Source: Candidatus Paraprochloron terpiosi LD05 (GTDB taxonomy: Bacteria > Cyanobacteriota > Cyanobacteriia > Cyanobacteriales > Prochloraceae). From it: a stretch of DNA of 64,000 bases. This document shows, piece by piece, positions 29,288 through 38,704 of this stretch. The notes beneath the pieces were generated by a model. It saw nothing but the letters and a program-made list of their open reading frames with translations, searched no databases and was not told where the DNA came from. Every line of letters starts with the position of its first letter. Within the stretch, counting starts at the first letter, position 1. Both the position numbers and the translations under genes were made by a program. The stretch spans positions 2,713,422 to 2,777,421 of the forward strand of contig CP073341.1 of assembly GCA_018141785.1 (NCBI GenBank). Direction: 5' to 3'.

Positions 29288-29974
29288 ATGACAACTACGG
29301 TTCTGCTCTCAAAAGAGAGAGTAAAATTGCTCCCACTGGAAAATGGCGATCGCCTCACCCGTCCAGAATTTGAGCGGCGCTATCAAGCTATGACTCACAT
29401 TAAGAAGGCTGAATTAATCGAAGGAGTAGTATATATGGGTTCTCCAGTAAGGATAGGAGGTCACAGTAGACCCCATGCTCAGATTATAGGTTGGTTGTTC
29501 CTATATTACAGCGCTACACCAGGGGTAGACCTAGCGGATAATGCCACTGTACGCCTAGATTCAGACAATGAACCCCAACCAGACGCTCTTCTACGTAAAG
29601 AAGAGAGGGGAAAATCTTCTATTAGCGAGGATGACTATATTGAAGGAGCACCAGAATTGATTGTAGAAATAGCTGCTAGTAGCGCTGCTTACGATTTAGG
29701 GCACAAATTAAATGTTTATCGTCGCAATGAAGTACAAGAATATATTGTTTGGCAGGTACATGATAGAAGGATAGATTGGTTTAAATGGAAGGAAGGAGCC
29801 TATGTTAGGCTGGAACCAGATAGTGAAGGTATCCTGAAGAGCGAGGTTTTCCCCGGGTTGTGGTTAGGGGTGAAACCATTGCTAGAAGGAAACTTAAAAG
29901 CAGTATTGGCTATATTACAGTCTGGTTTGGAAACGGCAGAACACCAAGTTTTTGTAAGAAAATTAGCTTTTTAA
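29288..29974 (+). CDS. Uma2-family (PD-(D/E)XK nuclease-like) protein, tandem copy 1
   Basis: The 228-aa protein has the Uma2/DUF820 pattern: ENGDRLTRPEFERRYQAM at the start, the acidic active-site region PQPDALL, and EGAPELIVEIAASSAAYDLGHKLNVYRRNEVQEYIVW with the E-I-xx-S-K/H-like motif. Uma2 proteins are abundant in cyanobacteria and have unclear roles. Its stop overlaps the ATG of a second, nearly identical copy by one base. Confidence 0.88.
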   Translation: MTTTVLLSKERVKLLPLENGDRLTRPEFERRYQAMTHIKKAELIEGVVYMGSPVRIGGHSRPHAQIIGWLFLYYSATPGVDLADNATVRLDSDNEPQPDALLRKEERGKSSISEDDYIEGAPELIVEIAASSAAYDLGHKLNVYRRNEVQEYIVWQVHDRRIDWFKWKEGAYVRLEPDSEGILKSEVFPGLWLGVKPLLEGNLKAVLAILQSGLETAEHQVFVRKLAF

Positions 29975-30687
29975 TGATGATAAGTACCATTGCACAAGAA
30001 AAAAAGAGAGTAAAATTGCCCCCACTGGAAAATGGCGATCGTCTCACCCGTCCAGAATTTGAGCAGCGCTATCAAGCTATGACTCACATTAAGAAGGCTG
30101 AATTAATCGAAGGAGTAGTATATATGGCGTCTCCAGTACGGGTAGCAAGTCATGGTACACCTCATGCTCATATTATTACCTGGTTGGGAGTATATTGCAG
30201 TGCTACACCAGGGGTAAACTTAGCGGATAATGCCACTGTACGCCTAGATTCAGACAATGAACCCCAACCAGACGCTCTTCTACGTAAAGAAGAGAGGGGA
30301 AAATCTTCTATTAGCGAGGATGACTATATTGAAGGAGCACCAGAATTGATTGTAGAAATAGCTGCTAGTAGCGCTGCTTACGATTTAGGGCACAAATTAA
30401 ATGTTTATCGTCGCAATGAAGTACAAGAATATATTGTTTGGCAGGTACATGATAGAAGGATAGATTGGTTTAAATGGAAGGAAGGAGCCTATGTTAGGCT
30501 GGAACCAGATAGTGAAGGTATCCTGAAGAGCGAGGTTTTCCCCGGGTTGTGGTTAGGGGTGAAACCATTGCTAGAAGGAAACTTAAAAGCAGTATTGGCT
30601 ATATTACAGTCTGGTTTGGAAACGGCAGAACACCAAATTAATGACAAGGATAAGGGTTCCAGGAGTTTCGACTTTAGGTCTCTTTGA
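29974..30687 (+). CDS. Uma2-family protein, tandem copy 2
   Basis: This 237-aa paralogue of the preceding gene starts at ATG 29974. From about ADNATVRLDSDNEPQPDA to ETAEHQ the two proteins are identical, and the DNA looks identical over about 410 nt (29538-29946 against 30222-30630). The N-terminal parts differ at several positions and the last residues differ. This pattern fits tandem duplication followed by gene conversion. The active-site residues are the same in both. Confidence 0.88.
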   Translation: MMISTIAQEKKRVKLPPLENGDRLTRPEFEQRYQAMTHIKKAELIEGVVYMASPVRVASHGTPHAHIITWLGVYCSATPGVNLADNATVRLDSDNEPQPDALLRKEERGKSSISEDDYIEGAPELIVEIAASSAAYDLGHKLNVYRRNEVQEYIVWQVHDRRIDWFKWKEGAYVRLEPDSEGILKSEVFPGLWLGVKPLLEGNLKAVLAILQSGLETAEHQINDKDKGSRSFDFRSL

Positions 30688-30772
30688 AACTTATTCTCCT
30701 GGTGCCTGGCTTTACGAGCTTTGGTGACTGTATCCACAAGTAAAATACCCACATTAGGATATATTTTTCCAC

Positions 30773-31495
30773 TTAATCAATGTGCCTGACTTTTAAGACT
30801 TTTAGTATTATTATGATAACAATTATTGTTACATGAGGACTAGATTTAAAAGGGACAAGCCTGGGGTCAAGTTCACGAGGATTGTTATTTGTTACGAAAA
30901 AAACTATTTCCCGTATTCCAATAGTACTGTTGGCTCGATAGTCAACTGCTACATGAATATATTGAGTTGAAATGCGATCAATATAACCTCCTGATCGCGG
31001 TTGTCCGCTCATCCTAACAAGGTCAGAATCAGGCGTCCAATGAATATCATTATCGGCGAACAGCCTGTATTTACCAAAAGTACCAAAACGTTCTCGGAAA
31101 CTATATAACGGTGTTTGTTCATGGTCCCAAAGATTGATATTAACAAATTCATATATATTACTAAATTCAAAAGATAAAACACATAGCTGTGTTGTTGGCA
31201 TACCATTAATAAACAAAGTATTTCCAAAATCGAATCCAGGGATCGGGTCGTTTCCTCCCATAACGTCATATGTTCTAAATTCCCCGTATTGATATGGAAA
31301 GATTCTTCCGCTCCCATCAATAACACTACCTGGAGAGGAATGACAATTTGAAATAACTCTCTCTGGTTTTATAATCAAACCATTAGGGGGGAGCAACCTT
31401 CGCTCGTCATAAGTTATGGGTACAGCACTATAAGCAACAATTGGCGTAAAAATTATTGCAGCATTTGTTAATAACAATAATAATTTGAGTAACAT
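30773..31495 (-). CDS. Unrecognised exported protein, 240 aa
   Basis: The N-terminus LLKLLLLLTNAAIIFTPIVAYSAVP is a signal peptide. The body has a beta-rich look (FSNIYEFVNINLWDHEQTPLYSF) and the C-terminus VTIIVIIIILKVLKV is hydrophobic with a basic end. That end suggests a membrane or sorting tail, though it could have been acquired from AT-rich sequence. I recognise no family. Confidence 0.55.
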   Translation of the reverse strand: MLLKLLLLLTNAAIIFTPIVAYSAVPITYDERRLLPPNGLIIKPERVISNCHSSPGSVIDGSGRIFPYQYGEFRTYDVMGGNDPIPGFDFGNTLFINGMPTTQLCVLSFEFSNIYEFVNINLWDHEQTPLYSFRERFGTFGKYRLFADNDIHWTPDSDLVRMSGQPRSGGYIDRISTQYIHVAVDYRANSTIGIREIVFFVTNNNPRELDPRLVPFKSSPHVTIIVIIIILKVLKVRHID

Positions 31496-32019
31496 AACTA
31501 AGTTTTTTTATATTTAAAGAATCTCCCAATAGGAATGATTTTGCTAATTAAGCCGTCTGTACTAGTTCTCAGCTCTATAGTAATTCTTTTTGTGAATAAG
31601 CACAATCTTTTCAAAGCTATTTATTTTTTTTAGCATATAAACTTTGGCGTGGTTGCACTATAAACTAAATATATATTACAGTCTGATTAGATAATTCGAA
31701 ATGAAGGCAGTCTACAAACTTTGCGAAACATGGTATCCACCAAATTGGCACTCCAAAAATTTTCCTCAAATAAATCCGCCGCTGCACGAATTTACCCGAA
31801 GTTGTTTTTGGAGGTTTATAGAAGTTGAGAAGAAATACCTACACAATAATCTCTTATCAATCTGCGGCGGAATTATTAGAGTCGAGGGAGGTATTGCCAC
31901 CTCGCCCCTCCCCGCTCTGAAATATTCCTCTTCTTGAAAAAGTTCGCGGTTAGTGAGTATAGATGAACAAATACTCCCGAACCCACTATAATTAATAAGT
32001 CAAAGTTAGGTCAGCTGTT
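31496..32019. other. AT-rich 524-bp gap containing a group II intron domain VI scrap
   Basis: The only recognised item is the 38-nt piece at 31875-31912 (separate entry). A 78-codon plus-strand frame at 31701-31937 runs through that scrap and is not supported as a gene. Confidence 0.5.
31875..31912 (-). mobile_element. Group II intron domain VI fragment
   Basis: ATTAGAGTCGAGGGAGG...CACCTCGCCCCTCC matches the 3' end of the intron at 46418 and of the remnant at 9673, stopping at the same ATTAGAG boundary. Domain V is missing. Confidence 0.65.
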
Positions 32020-34005
32020 TCATATACCTTCAAAAGGTTCTGCATTACCAACCCAATTAAAATCATTAATGCGTAAACTAATAGAACCCAGTTGCAACAC
32101 AGGATTGTACCGGAGGGTAATATTATAGCTGCGGCGACTGTACTCCAGAATGTAGTCGGTGCTAATGGTTTCCCCACTATCTAAATTCAAAGAGGTCTGA
32201 AACCCCACCAGCACCGGTCCATAAAGTTGCTGGGTCAGACCTGCTCTTAAAGTTCTCCTATCAGCGATGCGATCAAACAGAAAAGGAGATTCATCGCCGC
32301 GAATAGCTTGAGTATAAAAGAGGTTAAAACCAGTATAATCCAAATAAGAGCGAGAAAAATGCCCCAATTGTCCCCGTAGTCCTATAGTAGCGTTGAGAGA
32401 AGATTGCACCTCCCCATTACTGTAAAAACTACCCACACCAGTAATACCAGTAACTAATTGAAGGTAGGGTACTACTGGTGCGGGGGTGTAGCGCAGTCCT
32501 GCTGTGGCTGTAGGTGCTAAAGGTTCTCCCCTCCAGAGTGGGAAATTCTTCCCCAATGCAGCAGCACCTTGATAACGGGTGAGGTTGGTTTCCTCCTGAC
32601 TGCGAGTACCCACTAAATCAGAGCGATCGCTATTTGCATTAATATTTTGAATACCCCCCTGATAGGTTAAATTAATCCCCGTCTTCCCCAGAGGAATAAC
32701 GGGAGAAGTCACCACAACACCAATACTACTGTCCACGGTTTGGAAACCCAGGGAACCATTAAAGAGGCGATCGCGCCTACTATATTCTAAATTGAGAGTA
32801 TGGGGACGCTCTAAATCACCCACATATTGCTGCAACCGCACACTACCCCGCAATTCCTCGTCGATGTTATTTAAATTGAGACTGGTAAGGGCTAAGGAGC
32901 CATTCAGATTAGTCCTAGGACCAAAACCCACATCTAGCTGGGTTTTAACGCCAAAAACTTCCGGAGAAATCGGGTTTCCATCTCCTTCTTCATCACTAGA
33001 GCGCAAGAAATTGGGAAAAAGAGCCTTGTGGAGAAAATATTGGGGAGTAATACTCCATTGTACTGACTCGTTATTGATTATTGTAAAACGACGCTCGATA
33101 AAGAGACCCCCTCTTTCGTCATTATCAACTCCGAAGTTCAAGAGATCCGGTCTGCGAGAGCGATGATCAAGCCTGAATCGATTCAGAAAAATGGGTAGGG
33201 AAAAGCCGTCATCAAATACTATCCTAGATTTAGTTGTCCTCAGTTCATCTCCCCGAGAGACTTTTTGTAACTGAGCCGTATCCGCTCGCACTTCCAACTC
33301 AGGAGGAGAAAAAGGGTCGTTAGTGAGACGAACGTTAGTAGCAAACCAAGTTTCTCCCTCAAAATTCACTTGTTCTGCTTCAAAGCGCAAACGATTGACT
33401 TGTCCCCCTATTTCGGGATCCCGCAAATTTCCCAATTTTTGACCCCCACTTAGGACGAAGCGATAACCTCCCGTTGTGGTGATCCGGGAGAGGGGTTGGT
33501 TCGTCATAAGATTCTGGAAAATAGAACCCGTTGGTATACTAGCAGTATTGCTCAGGGAATTGGGAGAAAAATCCCGGTTTGCAGTAGGTTGATAAATCTC
33601 CCCCCCAGCATTGATAATAGTACCTTGATTCTCAATGAAGAAATATTCAAAGCGATCGCCCCTCAGTACCTGTTCCCCTCGTTCCAGGACTACATTCCCC
33701 TCAGCTACGAGAACTTGATTAACAAGATTTACTTCTAGGCTATCTGTAGTGAGTAAAGCGTCCTTGAAGAGCAGCACCACATTCCCTTTAGCCGTAATTA
33801 TCCGTTTTTTCTCATCGTACTCTTGTGTATCGGAAGTGACTTCCACTACCCCAGAGATTGAGAGAGTATTGTTCTGGGCTAGATTAAATTTTCTAGACTC
33901 ACCACCCCGCTCTTGTAACTTTAATTGAAAATAGGGGATATGGGACTCTAAAACTGGTGCTATAATTTGAACTGGGGGTTCTGGGGGAGGCAAAAATGGT
34001 GGCAT
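32020..34005 (-). CDS. DUF3769/OstA-like outer-membrane protein (LptD-related)
   Basis: The protein is probably involved in lipopolysaccharide export to the outer membrane. An OstA/LptA-type beta-jellyroll is visible (GVVEVTSDTQEYDEKKRIITAKGNVVL, VAEGNVVLERGEQVLRGDRFEYFF), followed by a long beta-strand-rich barrel domain (alternating aromatic residues) to the C-terminus. The ATG at 34005 is chosen because the 12 codons further upstream (FHAETQRHREK) are encoded by the CTCTGTGTCTCTGCG repeat. No clear signal peptide is seen after this start, so the true start remains uncertain. Confidence 0.8.
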   Translation of the reverse strand: MPPFLPPPEPPVQIIAPVLESHIPYFQLKLQERGGESRKFNLAQNNTLSISGVVEVTSDTQEYDEKKRIITAKGNVVLLFKDALLTTDSLEVNLVNQVLVAEGNVVLERGEQVLRGDRFEYFFIENQGTIINAGGEIYQPTANRDFSPNSLSNTASIPTGSIFQNLMTNQPLSRITTTGGYRFVLSGGQKLGNLRDPEIGGQVNRLRFEAEQVNFEGETWFATNVRLTNDPFSPPELEVRADTAQLQKVSRGDELRTTKSRIVFDDGFSLPIFLNRFRLDHRSRRPDLLNFGVDNDERGGLFIERRFTIINNESVQWSITPQYFLHKALFPNFLRSSDEEGDGNPISPEVFGVKTQLDVGFGPRTNLNGSLALTSLNLNNIDEELRGSVRLQQYVGDLERPHTLNLEYSRRDRLFNGSLGFQTVDSSIGVVVTSPVIPLGKTGINLTYQGGIQNINANSDRSDLVGTRSQEETNLTRYQGAAALGKNFPLWRGEPLAPTATAGLRYTPAPVVPYLQLVTGITGVGSFYSNGEVQSSLNATIGLRGQLGHFSRSYLDYTGFNLFYTQAIRGDESPFLFDRIADRRTLRAGLTQQLYGPVLVGFQTSLNLDSGETISTDYILEYSRRSYNITLRYNPVLQLGSISLRINDFNWVGNAEPFEGI

Positions 34006-34071
34006 TTTCTCTCTGTGTCTCTGCGTCTCTGCGTGAAACAAATCAAAAAGGTGAGTTACAAGATACTCACC

Positions 34072-34242
34072 TTAACCACTGGTTACTCTAAATTCTTCTG
34101 TCCAGGGTTCCGAGTTGGATCTGAGGACAACAAACCGAACACGAATAGGGAAATAAAGGTCAAGACAACGATATTGACGACGATTTTGAGGGTTATCATT
34201 TATGACTCTCCTTTTTGGCAATATTTTAAACTCTCTTATCAT
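34072..34242 (-). CDS. Small basic ORF, unsupported by family
   Basis: The 56-aa frame begins [23 protein letters not shown]. It sits between the TauE-like gene and the DUF3769 gene on the same strand. I recognise nothing in it. A short real gene and spacer sequence are about equally likely. Confidence 0.25.
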   Translation of the reverse strand: MIREFKILPKRRVINDNPQNRRQYRCLDLYFPIRVRFVVLRSNSEPWTEEFRVTSG

Positions 34243-34256
34243 ATAACGATTGCTCC

Positions 34257-34997
34257 TCACCAAAAAGAGAAAAATCTTCTTTCTTCCCACAGCATAACCA
34301 GAGCACTAAAAGCGATAAACCCCACCACTAGGTGCCGGAAGCGCTCCTCACTTATCTTCCCCAAAACCATTTGACCGATCCAGTTCCCGGGAATAGCAGC
34401 AATAGCCATGACCATGCCATAGCCAACATAAGACCAGGTCAAAGTCCCAAAAGCGGCGTAGGCAATAATCTTGATCAGGTGCAGCACCACCATGTGAGCT
34501 GATTTAGTGGCCATGAGTTCGTCCTTACTCAAACCATAGTTGAGGTAGAATGGATTCAATAGGGGTCCGGTACTGCCCAGCAGTGCCGAGAGAAAAGCGT
34601 AAATAAATCCTGCGGGGAGAAAATACCAAGGACGAACCAAGAAAGACTGGTTTGCTCCTTTTATAACATAGCCTAGAGCGTAAGTGAGGAGAAATACAGC
34701 TAGGAGCAGAGGCAACCATTCGATTTGCACTTTCGTCAAAGCGAGAGCGCCCAAACAAGCACCAAATAAGGCTCCTGGTAAATACCACCAAAAAGAGAAC
34801 AAATTCAGGTGTGGCCAATAAAACCAGACCCGCTGTGCGTTACCCAGGAGCATTCCCAGGGTAATAACTGGGGCAACTGCTACCGGACCGATTAAAAAGG
34901 CGATGGCCGGAATCAAAATGAAAGGACTGCCGCCCCCAACCAAGGTACTGACAAACCAAGCGCCGGAACTTGCCAGACTCAGCCACAATATTATCAC
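34257..34997 (-). CDS. TauE/SafE-family sulfite exporter-like permease
   Basis: The 246-aa membrane protein has about 7-8 helices. The duplicated family motif appears as VGGGSPFILIPAIAFLIGPVAVAP near the start and as LLGSTGPLLNPFYLNYGLSKDELMATKSAHMVVLHLIKI in the second half. Members export sulfite, sulfoacetate or other small organic anions. The substrate is not predictable here. Confidence 0.85.
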   Translation of the reverse strand: MIILWLSLASSGAWFVSTLVGGGSPFILIPAIAFLIGPVAVAPVITLGMLLGNAQRVWFYWPHLNLFSFWWYLPGALFGACLGALALTKVQIEWLPLLLAVFLLTYALGYVIKGANQSFLVRPWYFLPAGFIYAFLSALLGSTGPLLNPFYLNYGLSKDELMATKSAHMVVLHLIKIIAYAAFGTLTWSYVGYGMVMAIAAIPGNWIGQMVLGKISEERFRHLVVGFIAFSALVMLWEERRFFSFW

Positions 34998-35058
34998 AGA
35001 TTTGTCCTCCCATCCTCTATGATAAAGTAAATGTCATTATTTTTAACAATATTTAACA

Positions 35059-36186
35059 ATGATAGAGGATCAACACAGCACAGTGGAAGAAGCAAAACTA
35101 GCCCGTACCCCCTTGTTTGACCTTGCAGTAGCCCAAAAAGCTAGACTGACTGCCTTTGCTGGTTGGGAAATGGCAGTACAATACAGGGGACTGAAAGAAG
35201 AACATCACGCAGTACGGAATGCTGTGGGTATGTTTGATATCTCCCATATGGGCAAATTCCTCTTGCAGGGTAAAGGACTGGTGCAGCAACTCCAGTTATT
35301 AGTTCCTTCTAATTTAGAACGGCTCCAACCTGGTGAAGCGCAATATACAGTTCTCTTAAATAGTGCAGGGGGGATAATTGACGATATTATCTTCTACTAC
35401 CAGGGGGAAAATGAAGTAGGAGAGCAGCGCGGTATTATAATCGTCAATGCAGCTACTGCTCAGAAAGATAAAGACTGGTTATTGAGCCATTTACCCAGTG
35501 ACCTTCACTTAGAAGACCAAACCAGGGACAAAATTTTAATCGCCCTCCAAGGACCAGAAGCATTAACTTCCTTTCAACCTTTAGTCCCGGAAGACTTAAC
35601 CCCAATGAAACCCTTTACCCATAGAGAAAGCAAAGTTTTGGAATATCCAGCTTTTATCGCTCGAACCGGTTATACAGGGGAAGATGGCTTTGAAATCATG
35701 ATATCTATAGAAGGGGGGCAAAAACTATGGCAAACACTGGTAAATGCTGGAGTCACCAGCTGCGGTTTGGCAGCAAGAGATACATTGCGCTTGGAAGCGG
35801 GCATGTGTCTTTACGGACAAGATTTGGACGAAAGCACCACTCCCTTAGAAGGGGGTTTGGGTTGGTTAGTCCACTGGGAGAGTAAGGGGGATTTTAGCGG
35901 ACGTTCCGTCTTAGAGCAACAAAAAGCAGCAGGAGTCCAACGGAAGTTAGTGGGTTTGCAAATGGAAGACCGGGGGATTGCTCGTCACGGCTATCCAGTA
36001 TTATTTAAGGGAGAGACTGTGGGAACAGTGACTAGCGGGACTTTAGCTCCAACCTTAGGTAAGGCGATCGCCCTTGCTTACGTTCCCCCATCTTTAAGTA
36101 AAGTGGGGCAGCAACTAGTGGTGGAAATTCGCTCAAATCAATACCCAGCCAGGGTTGTGAAAAAACCCTTTTATCGTTCTCCATAA
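35059..36186 (+). CDS. gcvT: Aminomethyltransferase (glycine cleavage T protein)
   Basis: T protein transfers the methylene group from the H protein to tetrahydrofolate, releasing ammonia. The 375-aa length is normal. Recognisable segments are GMFDISHMGKFLLQG, QYTVLLNSAGGIIDDI, FIARTGYTGEDGFEIM, RLEAGMCLYGQDLDESTTPLEGGLGW and the C-terminal domain TSGTLAPTLGKAIALAYV. The next gene, also folate-linked, follows after 22 nt, so a C1 operon is likely. No glycine riboswitch is visible upstream. Confidence 0.95.
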   Translation: MIEDQHSTVEEAKLARTPLFDLAVAQKARLTAFAGWEMAVQYRGLKEEHHAVRNAVGMFDISHMGKFLLQGKGLVQQLQLLVPSNLERLQPGEAQYTVLLNSAGGIIDDIIFYYQGENEVGEQRGIIIVNAATAQKDKDWLLSHLPSDLHLEDQTRDKILIALQGPEALTSFQPLVPEDLTPMKPFTHRESKVLEYPAFIARTGYTGEDGFEIMISIEGGQKLWQTLVNAGVTSCGLAARDTLRLEAGMCLYGQDLDESTTPLEGGLGWLVHWESKGDFSGRSVLEQQKAAGVQRKLVGLQMEDRGIARHGYPVLFKGETVGTVTSGTLAPTLGKAIALAYVPPSLSKVGQQLVVEIRSNQYPARVVKKPFYRSP

Positions 36187-36208
36187 TTGATATGAGTCCC
36201 TATTAATA

Positions 36209-36754
36209 ATGCATGATGAGCTCAATAAAAGTAAATTGCGTCGGGTGCTATTGAAACAGCGGCGCTCCCTACCCTATAATCAATGGCGACAAAAGAGCGA
36301 TCGCATCGTCAGTCATCTCCAAACTCTCTCCTCATTCCAGTCAGCCCAAACCATTCTCGCTTATTTTAGTTTTCATCAAGAACCAGATCTAAGTCCCTTA
36401 TTTACCACCAACCGTTTATGGGGGTTTCCCCGAGTTGAAGGAAAATCCCTCATGTGGCATTTTTGGCAACAGGGAGATAAATTAGAAACTAATAGATATG
36501 GTATTGAACAACCACCAGCAGATGCTCCTATGGTACCACCAAATTCAGTAGATTTAATTCTCGTTCCCGCTGTAGCCTGCGACAAAAGAGGATATCGCTT
36601 AGGTTACGGAGGAGGGTTCTACGATCGCATGTTAAATCAATCTCAATGGTTTTCTCCCACTACTATTGGTATTGTCTTTGATTTTGCCTATTTACCTCAA
36701 TTATCCGTGGATCCTTGGGATAAAAAGCTAGATTTTATTTGCACAGACATATAA
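36209..36754 (+). CDS. 5-formyltetrahydrofolate cyclo-ligase
   Basis: The 181-aa enzyme recycles 5-formyl-THF to 5,10-methenyl-THF using ATP. The family's ending motif is clear: PAVACDKRGYRLGYGGGFYDRML, with the Gly-rich ATP loop. The N-terminal KLRRVLLKQRRSLP binds folate or phosphate. It follows gcvT directly, and 5-formyl-THF is a side product that inhibits folate enzymes, so the pairing makes sense. Confidence 0.92.
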   Translation: MHDELNKSKLRRVLLKQRRSLPYNQWRQKSDRIVSHLQTLSSFQSAQTILAYFSFHQEPDLSPLFTTNRLWGFPRVEGKSLMWHFWQQGDKLETNRYGIEQPPADAPMVPPNSVDLILVPAVACDKRGYRLGYGGGFYDRMLNQSQWFSPTTIGIVFDFAYLPQLSVDPWDKKLDFICTDI

Positions 36755-36769
36755 CAGGTATAACCAAAA

Positions 36770-37867
36770 ATGCTAAATTCCTCAAATTCATCACCGGAAC
36801 CCAAAATTACCGACAAGGAAAGGAAAGAAGTAGAAGGAGAAATCAGAGAAAAACAGAAGATAGTTGACTACAACACCATGGAGTATCCGGTAGAAGTCTT
36901 GGTTCAGAAATACAGAGAAGGGCTGGAAGAAGACATCAATGAGCTATATGTGCCGGATTACCAGAGGGACATGGCTTGGGACGAAAATCGGCAGTCCAAG
37001 TTCATTGAATCTATCTTTCTCGGATTACCAATTCCCTATATTTTTGTGGCAGATTTACGACCGGAAGAAGACGATTTAGGTCGCTTAGAAATCGTTGATG
37101 GAACTCAACGAATTCGCACCTTAAATAGATTTATCAATAATGAACTGAGGCTAAATGGACTCAAAAAATTAGAGAAACTAAATGGCTTCAGATATAAAGA
37201 TTTACTCCTTTCTAGACAGAGGCGTTTTAATCGTTCTTCTCTTCGTATGATTGTCTTAACTGAAAAAGCTGATGAAGAAACGCGAAGAGATATGTTTGAA
37301 CGGATCAACACAGGTAGTGTTGAACTAAATGATATGGAGAAGCGTCGAGGTATATCTCCAGGGCCTTTTGTGAAGCTCCTGGGGAAATTGGCAAAAAACC
37401 CGAAATTTAATCAACTATGCCCTATTTCTGACGCCCTTAAACGCCGGCGCGAACCAGAAGAATTTGTACTCCGCTTCTTTGCTTACTTGAATAACTATCA
37501 AAATTTTAAAAATCAAGTGAGGGAGTTCCTCAACACCTACTTAGAAGAACATAACGAGCACCAAGCTGATAACTTCGATAAGATGAGAAGTGAGTTTGAG
37601 CGGATGTTGGATTTTGTGGAGAAACATTTTCCCAATGGATTTGCTAAGGCAAAGGGTCATGTTAGAACCCCAAGAATTCGATTCGAGGCAATTTCTGTGG
37701 GTGTTGCACTGGCTTTAAGGGAAAAGAACAATCTTGAGCCGGGTTCAATAGACTGGCTTGACTCCAAAGAATTCAAAGAATACACCACCTCAGATGCAAG
37801 CAACTCTAGACCTAAAGTAATTAGGCGTATCGAATATGTGCGGGATCAACTCCTGGGGCAATCATGA
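36770..37867 (+). CDS. DUF262-domain protein (GmrSD-N/ParB-like nuclease-associated)
   Basis: The 365-aa protein has the DUF262 signature: VPDYQRDMAWDENRQSKFIESIFLGLPIP (about residues 61-90) and LEIVDGTQRIRTLNRFI (about 107-123). DUF262 is a ParB/sulfiredoxin-fold NTPase or DNA-nicking domain found in type IV restriction (GmrS) and many defence loci. There is no DUF1524 HNH domain at the C-terminus, unlike complete GmrSD. The start overlaps nothing, but the stop overlaps the HEPN gene by 4 nt, so the two are coupled. Confidence 0.88.
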   Translation: MLNSSNSSPEPKITDKERKEVEGEIREKQKIVDYNTMEYPVEVLVQKYREGLEEDINELYVPDYQRDMAWDENRQSKFIESIFLGLPIPYIFVADLRPEEDDLGRLEIVDGTQRIRTLNRFINNELRLNGLKKLEKLNGFRYKDLLLSRQRRFNRSSLRMIVLTEKADEETRRDMFERINTGSVELNDMEKRRGISPGPFVKLLGKLAKNPKFNQLCPISDALKRRREPEEFVLRFFAYLNNYQNFKNQVREFLNTYLEEHNEHQADNFDKMRSEFERMLDFVEKHFPNGFAKAKGHVRTPRIRFEAISVGVALALREKNNLEPGSIDWLDSKEFKEYTTSDASNSRPKVIRRIEYVRDQLLGQS

Positions 37868-38565
37868 CTAGTATATTGTTTCCAGATTTCCATGAGCGCT
37901 CCAGAGAGGTGAGCAAATATTTTATTTTTCTCAAAAGTTTGGAGCAGAAATCTACTCAACTAAGTATGAAGGGTTTCAAGGAGAATCAAAGAATCAGAGT
38001 AATTGATTCTGAATTGCTGAAAACATTGAAAGCCAGTGGTTTTCTCTTACTTTATAACTTAGTAGAAGTAACCATGAGAAATGGGATAGCAGCAATATTT
38101 GATGAGCTTAAAAGTAAAGGAGTATCTTATGACCAGGTCAAACCAGAACTCAAAAAGATTGTCCTCAAAAATTTAAAGAAGCGAAATCCAGATGAGCTGG
38201 TTTCCAGCATAGAAAGTATATCTTTGGATATTATTACTGTGGGTTTTGACAAACAAGACCTATTCTCTGGCAATGTAGATGGGAGATTAATCAGAAATAT
38301 TGCCAAGGACTACGGTTTCTCACCTAAAACCGATTATGGTAAAACTGGTGACGGAAAGGATTTACGAATAATCAAAGACAATAGAAACAAGCTAGCACAT
38401 GGGTTTAATTCATTCGCAGAAATTGGGAAAGATAAAAGTGCAGATGAACTTGTAGAAATTAAGAACAAAGTAGTGAAATACTTAAGAGAGATTTTGGAGA
38501 ATATTGAGCAGTATCTAGCTGAACAAGAATATCTGGCCAGCACTTCCAATACTAGTCCTCCTTAA
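37864..38565 (+). CDS. MAE_28990/MAE_18760-like HEPN protein
   Basis: The 233-aa protein has the HEPN catalytic signature R-x4-H in DNRNKLAHG (R174, H179) and a helical body (LLKTLKASGFLLLYNLVEVTMRNGI). HEPN proteins of this class are predicted metal-independent RNases in abortive-infection or R-M loci. It is translationally coupled to DUF262 (ATGA overlap) and converges with an m5C methyltransferase. The RNA target is unknown. Confidence 0.8.
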   Translation: MTSILFPDFHERSREVSKYFIFLKSLEQKSTQLSMKGFKENQRIRVIDSELLKTLKASGFLLLYNLVEVTMRNGIAAIFDELKSKGVSYDQVKPELKKIVLKNLKKRNPDELVSSIESISLDIITVGFDKQDLFSGNVDGRLIRNIAKDYGFSPKTDYGKTGDGKDLRIIKDNRNKLAHGFNSFAEIGKDKSADELVEIKNKVVKYLREILENIEQYLAEQEYLASTSNTSPP

Positions 38566-38704
38566 TTGCGCCCTCGGCATCCCTTCGCCATCGCGGATGC
38601 CGAAGGAGGGCAAAGACGCACTGCGTAACACAATTACACTCCGGTTGCGGTATAAATCCCTCGCAGTCAATTATCCGTGTTTATCTGCGTTTATCTGCGG
38701 TTCC
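38566..38704. repeat. Convergent intergenic region with a palindromic repeat
   Basis: CCTCGGCATCCC...GGATGCCGAAGG (about 38573-38609) is an inverted repeat. CGTGTTTATCTGCGTTTATCTGCGG follows, a dispersed unit also seen at 23757. Either could terminate the two converging transcripts. Confidence 0.55.

Noticed and set aside
31701-31937. 78-codon plus-strand frame
   Set aside because: It runs through the domain VI scrap in antisense and has no supporting features.
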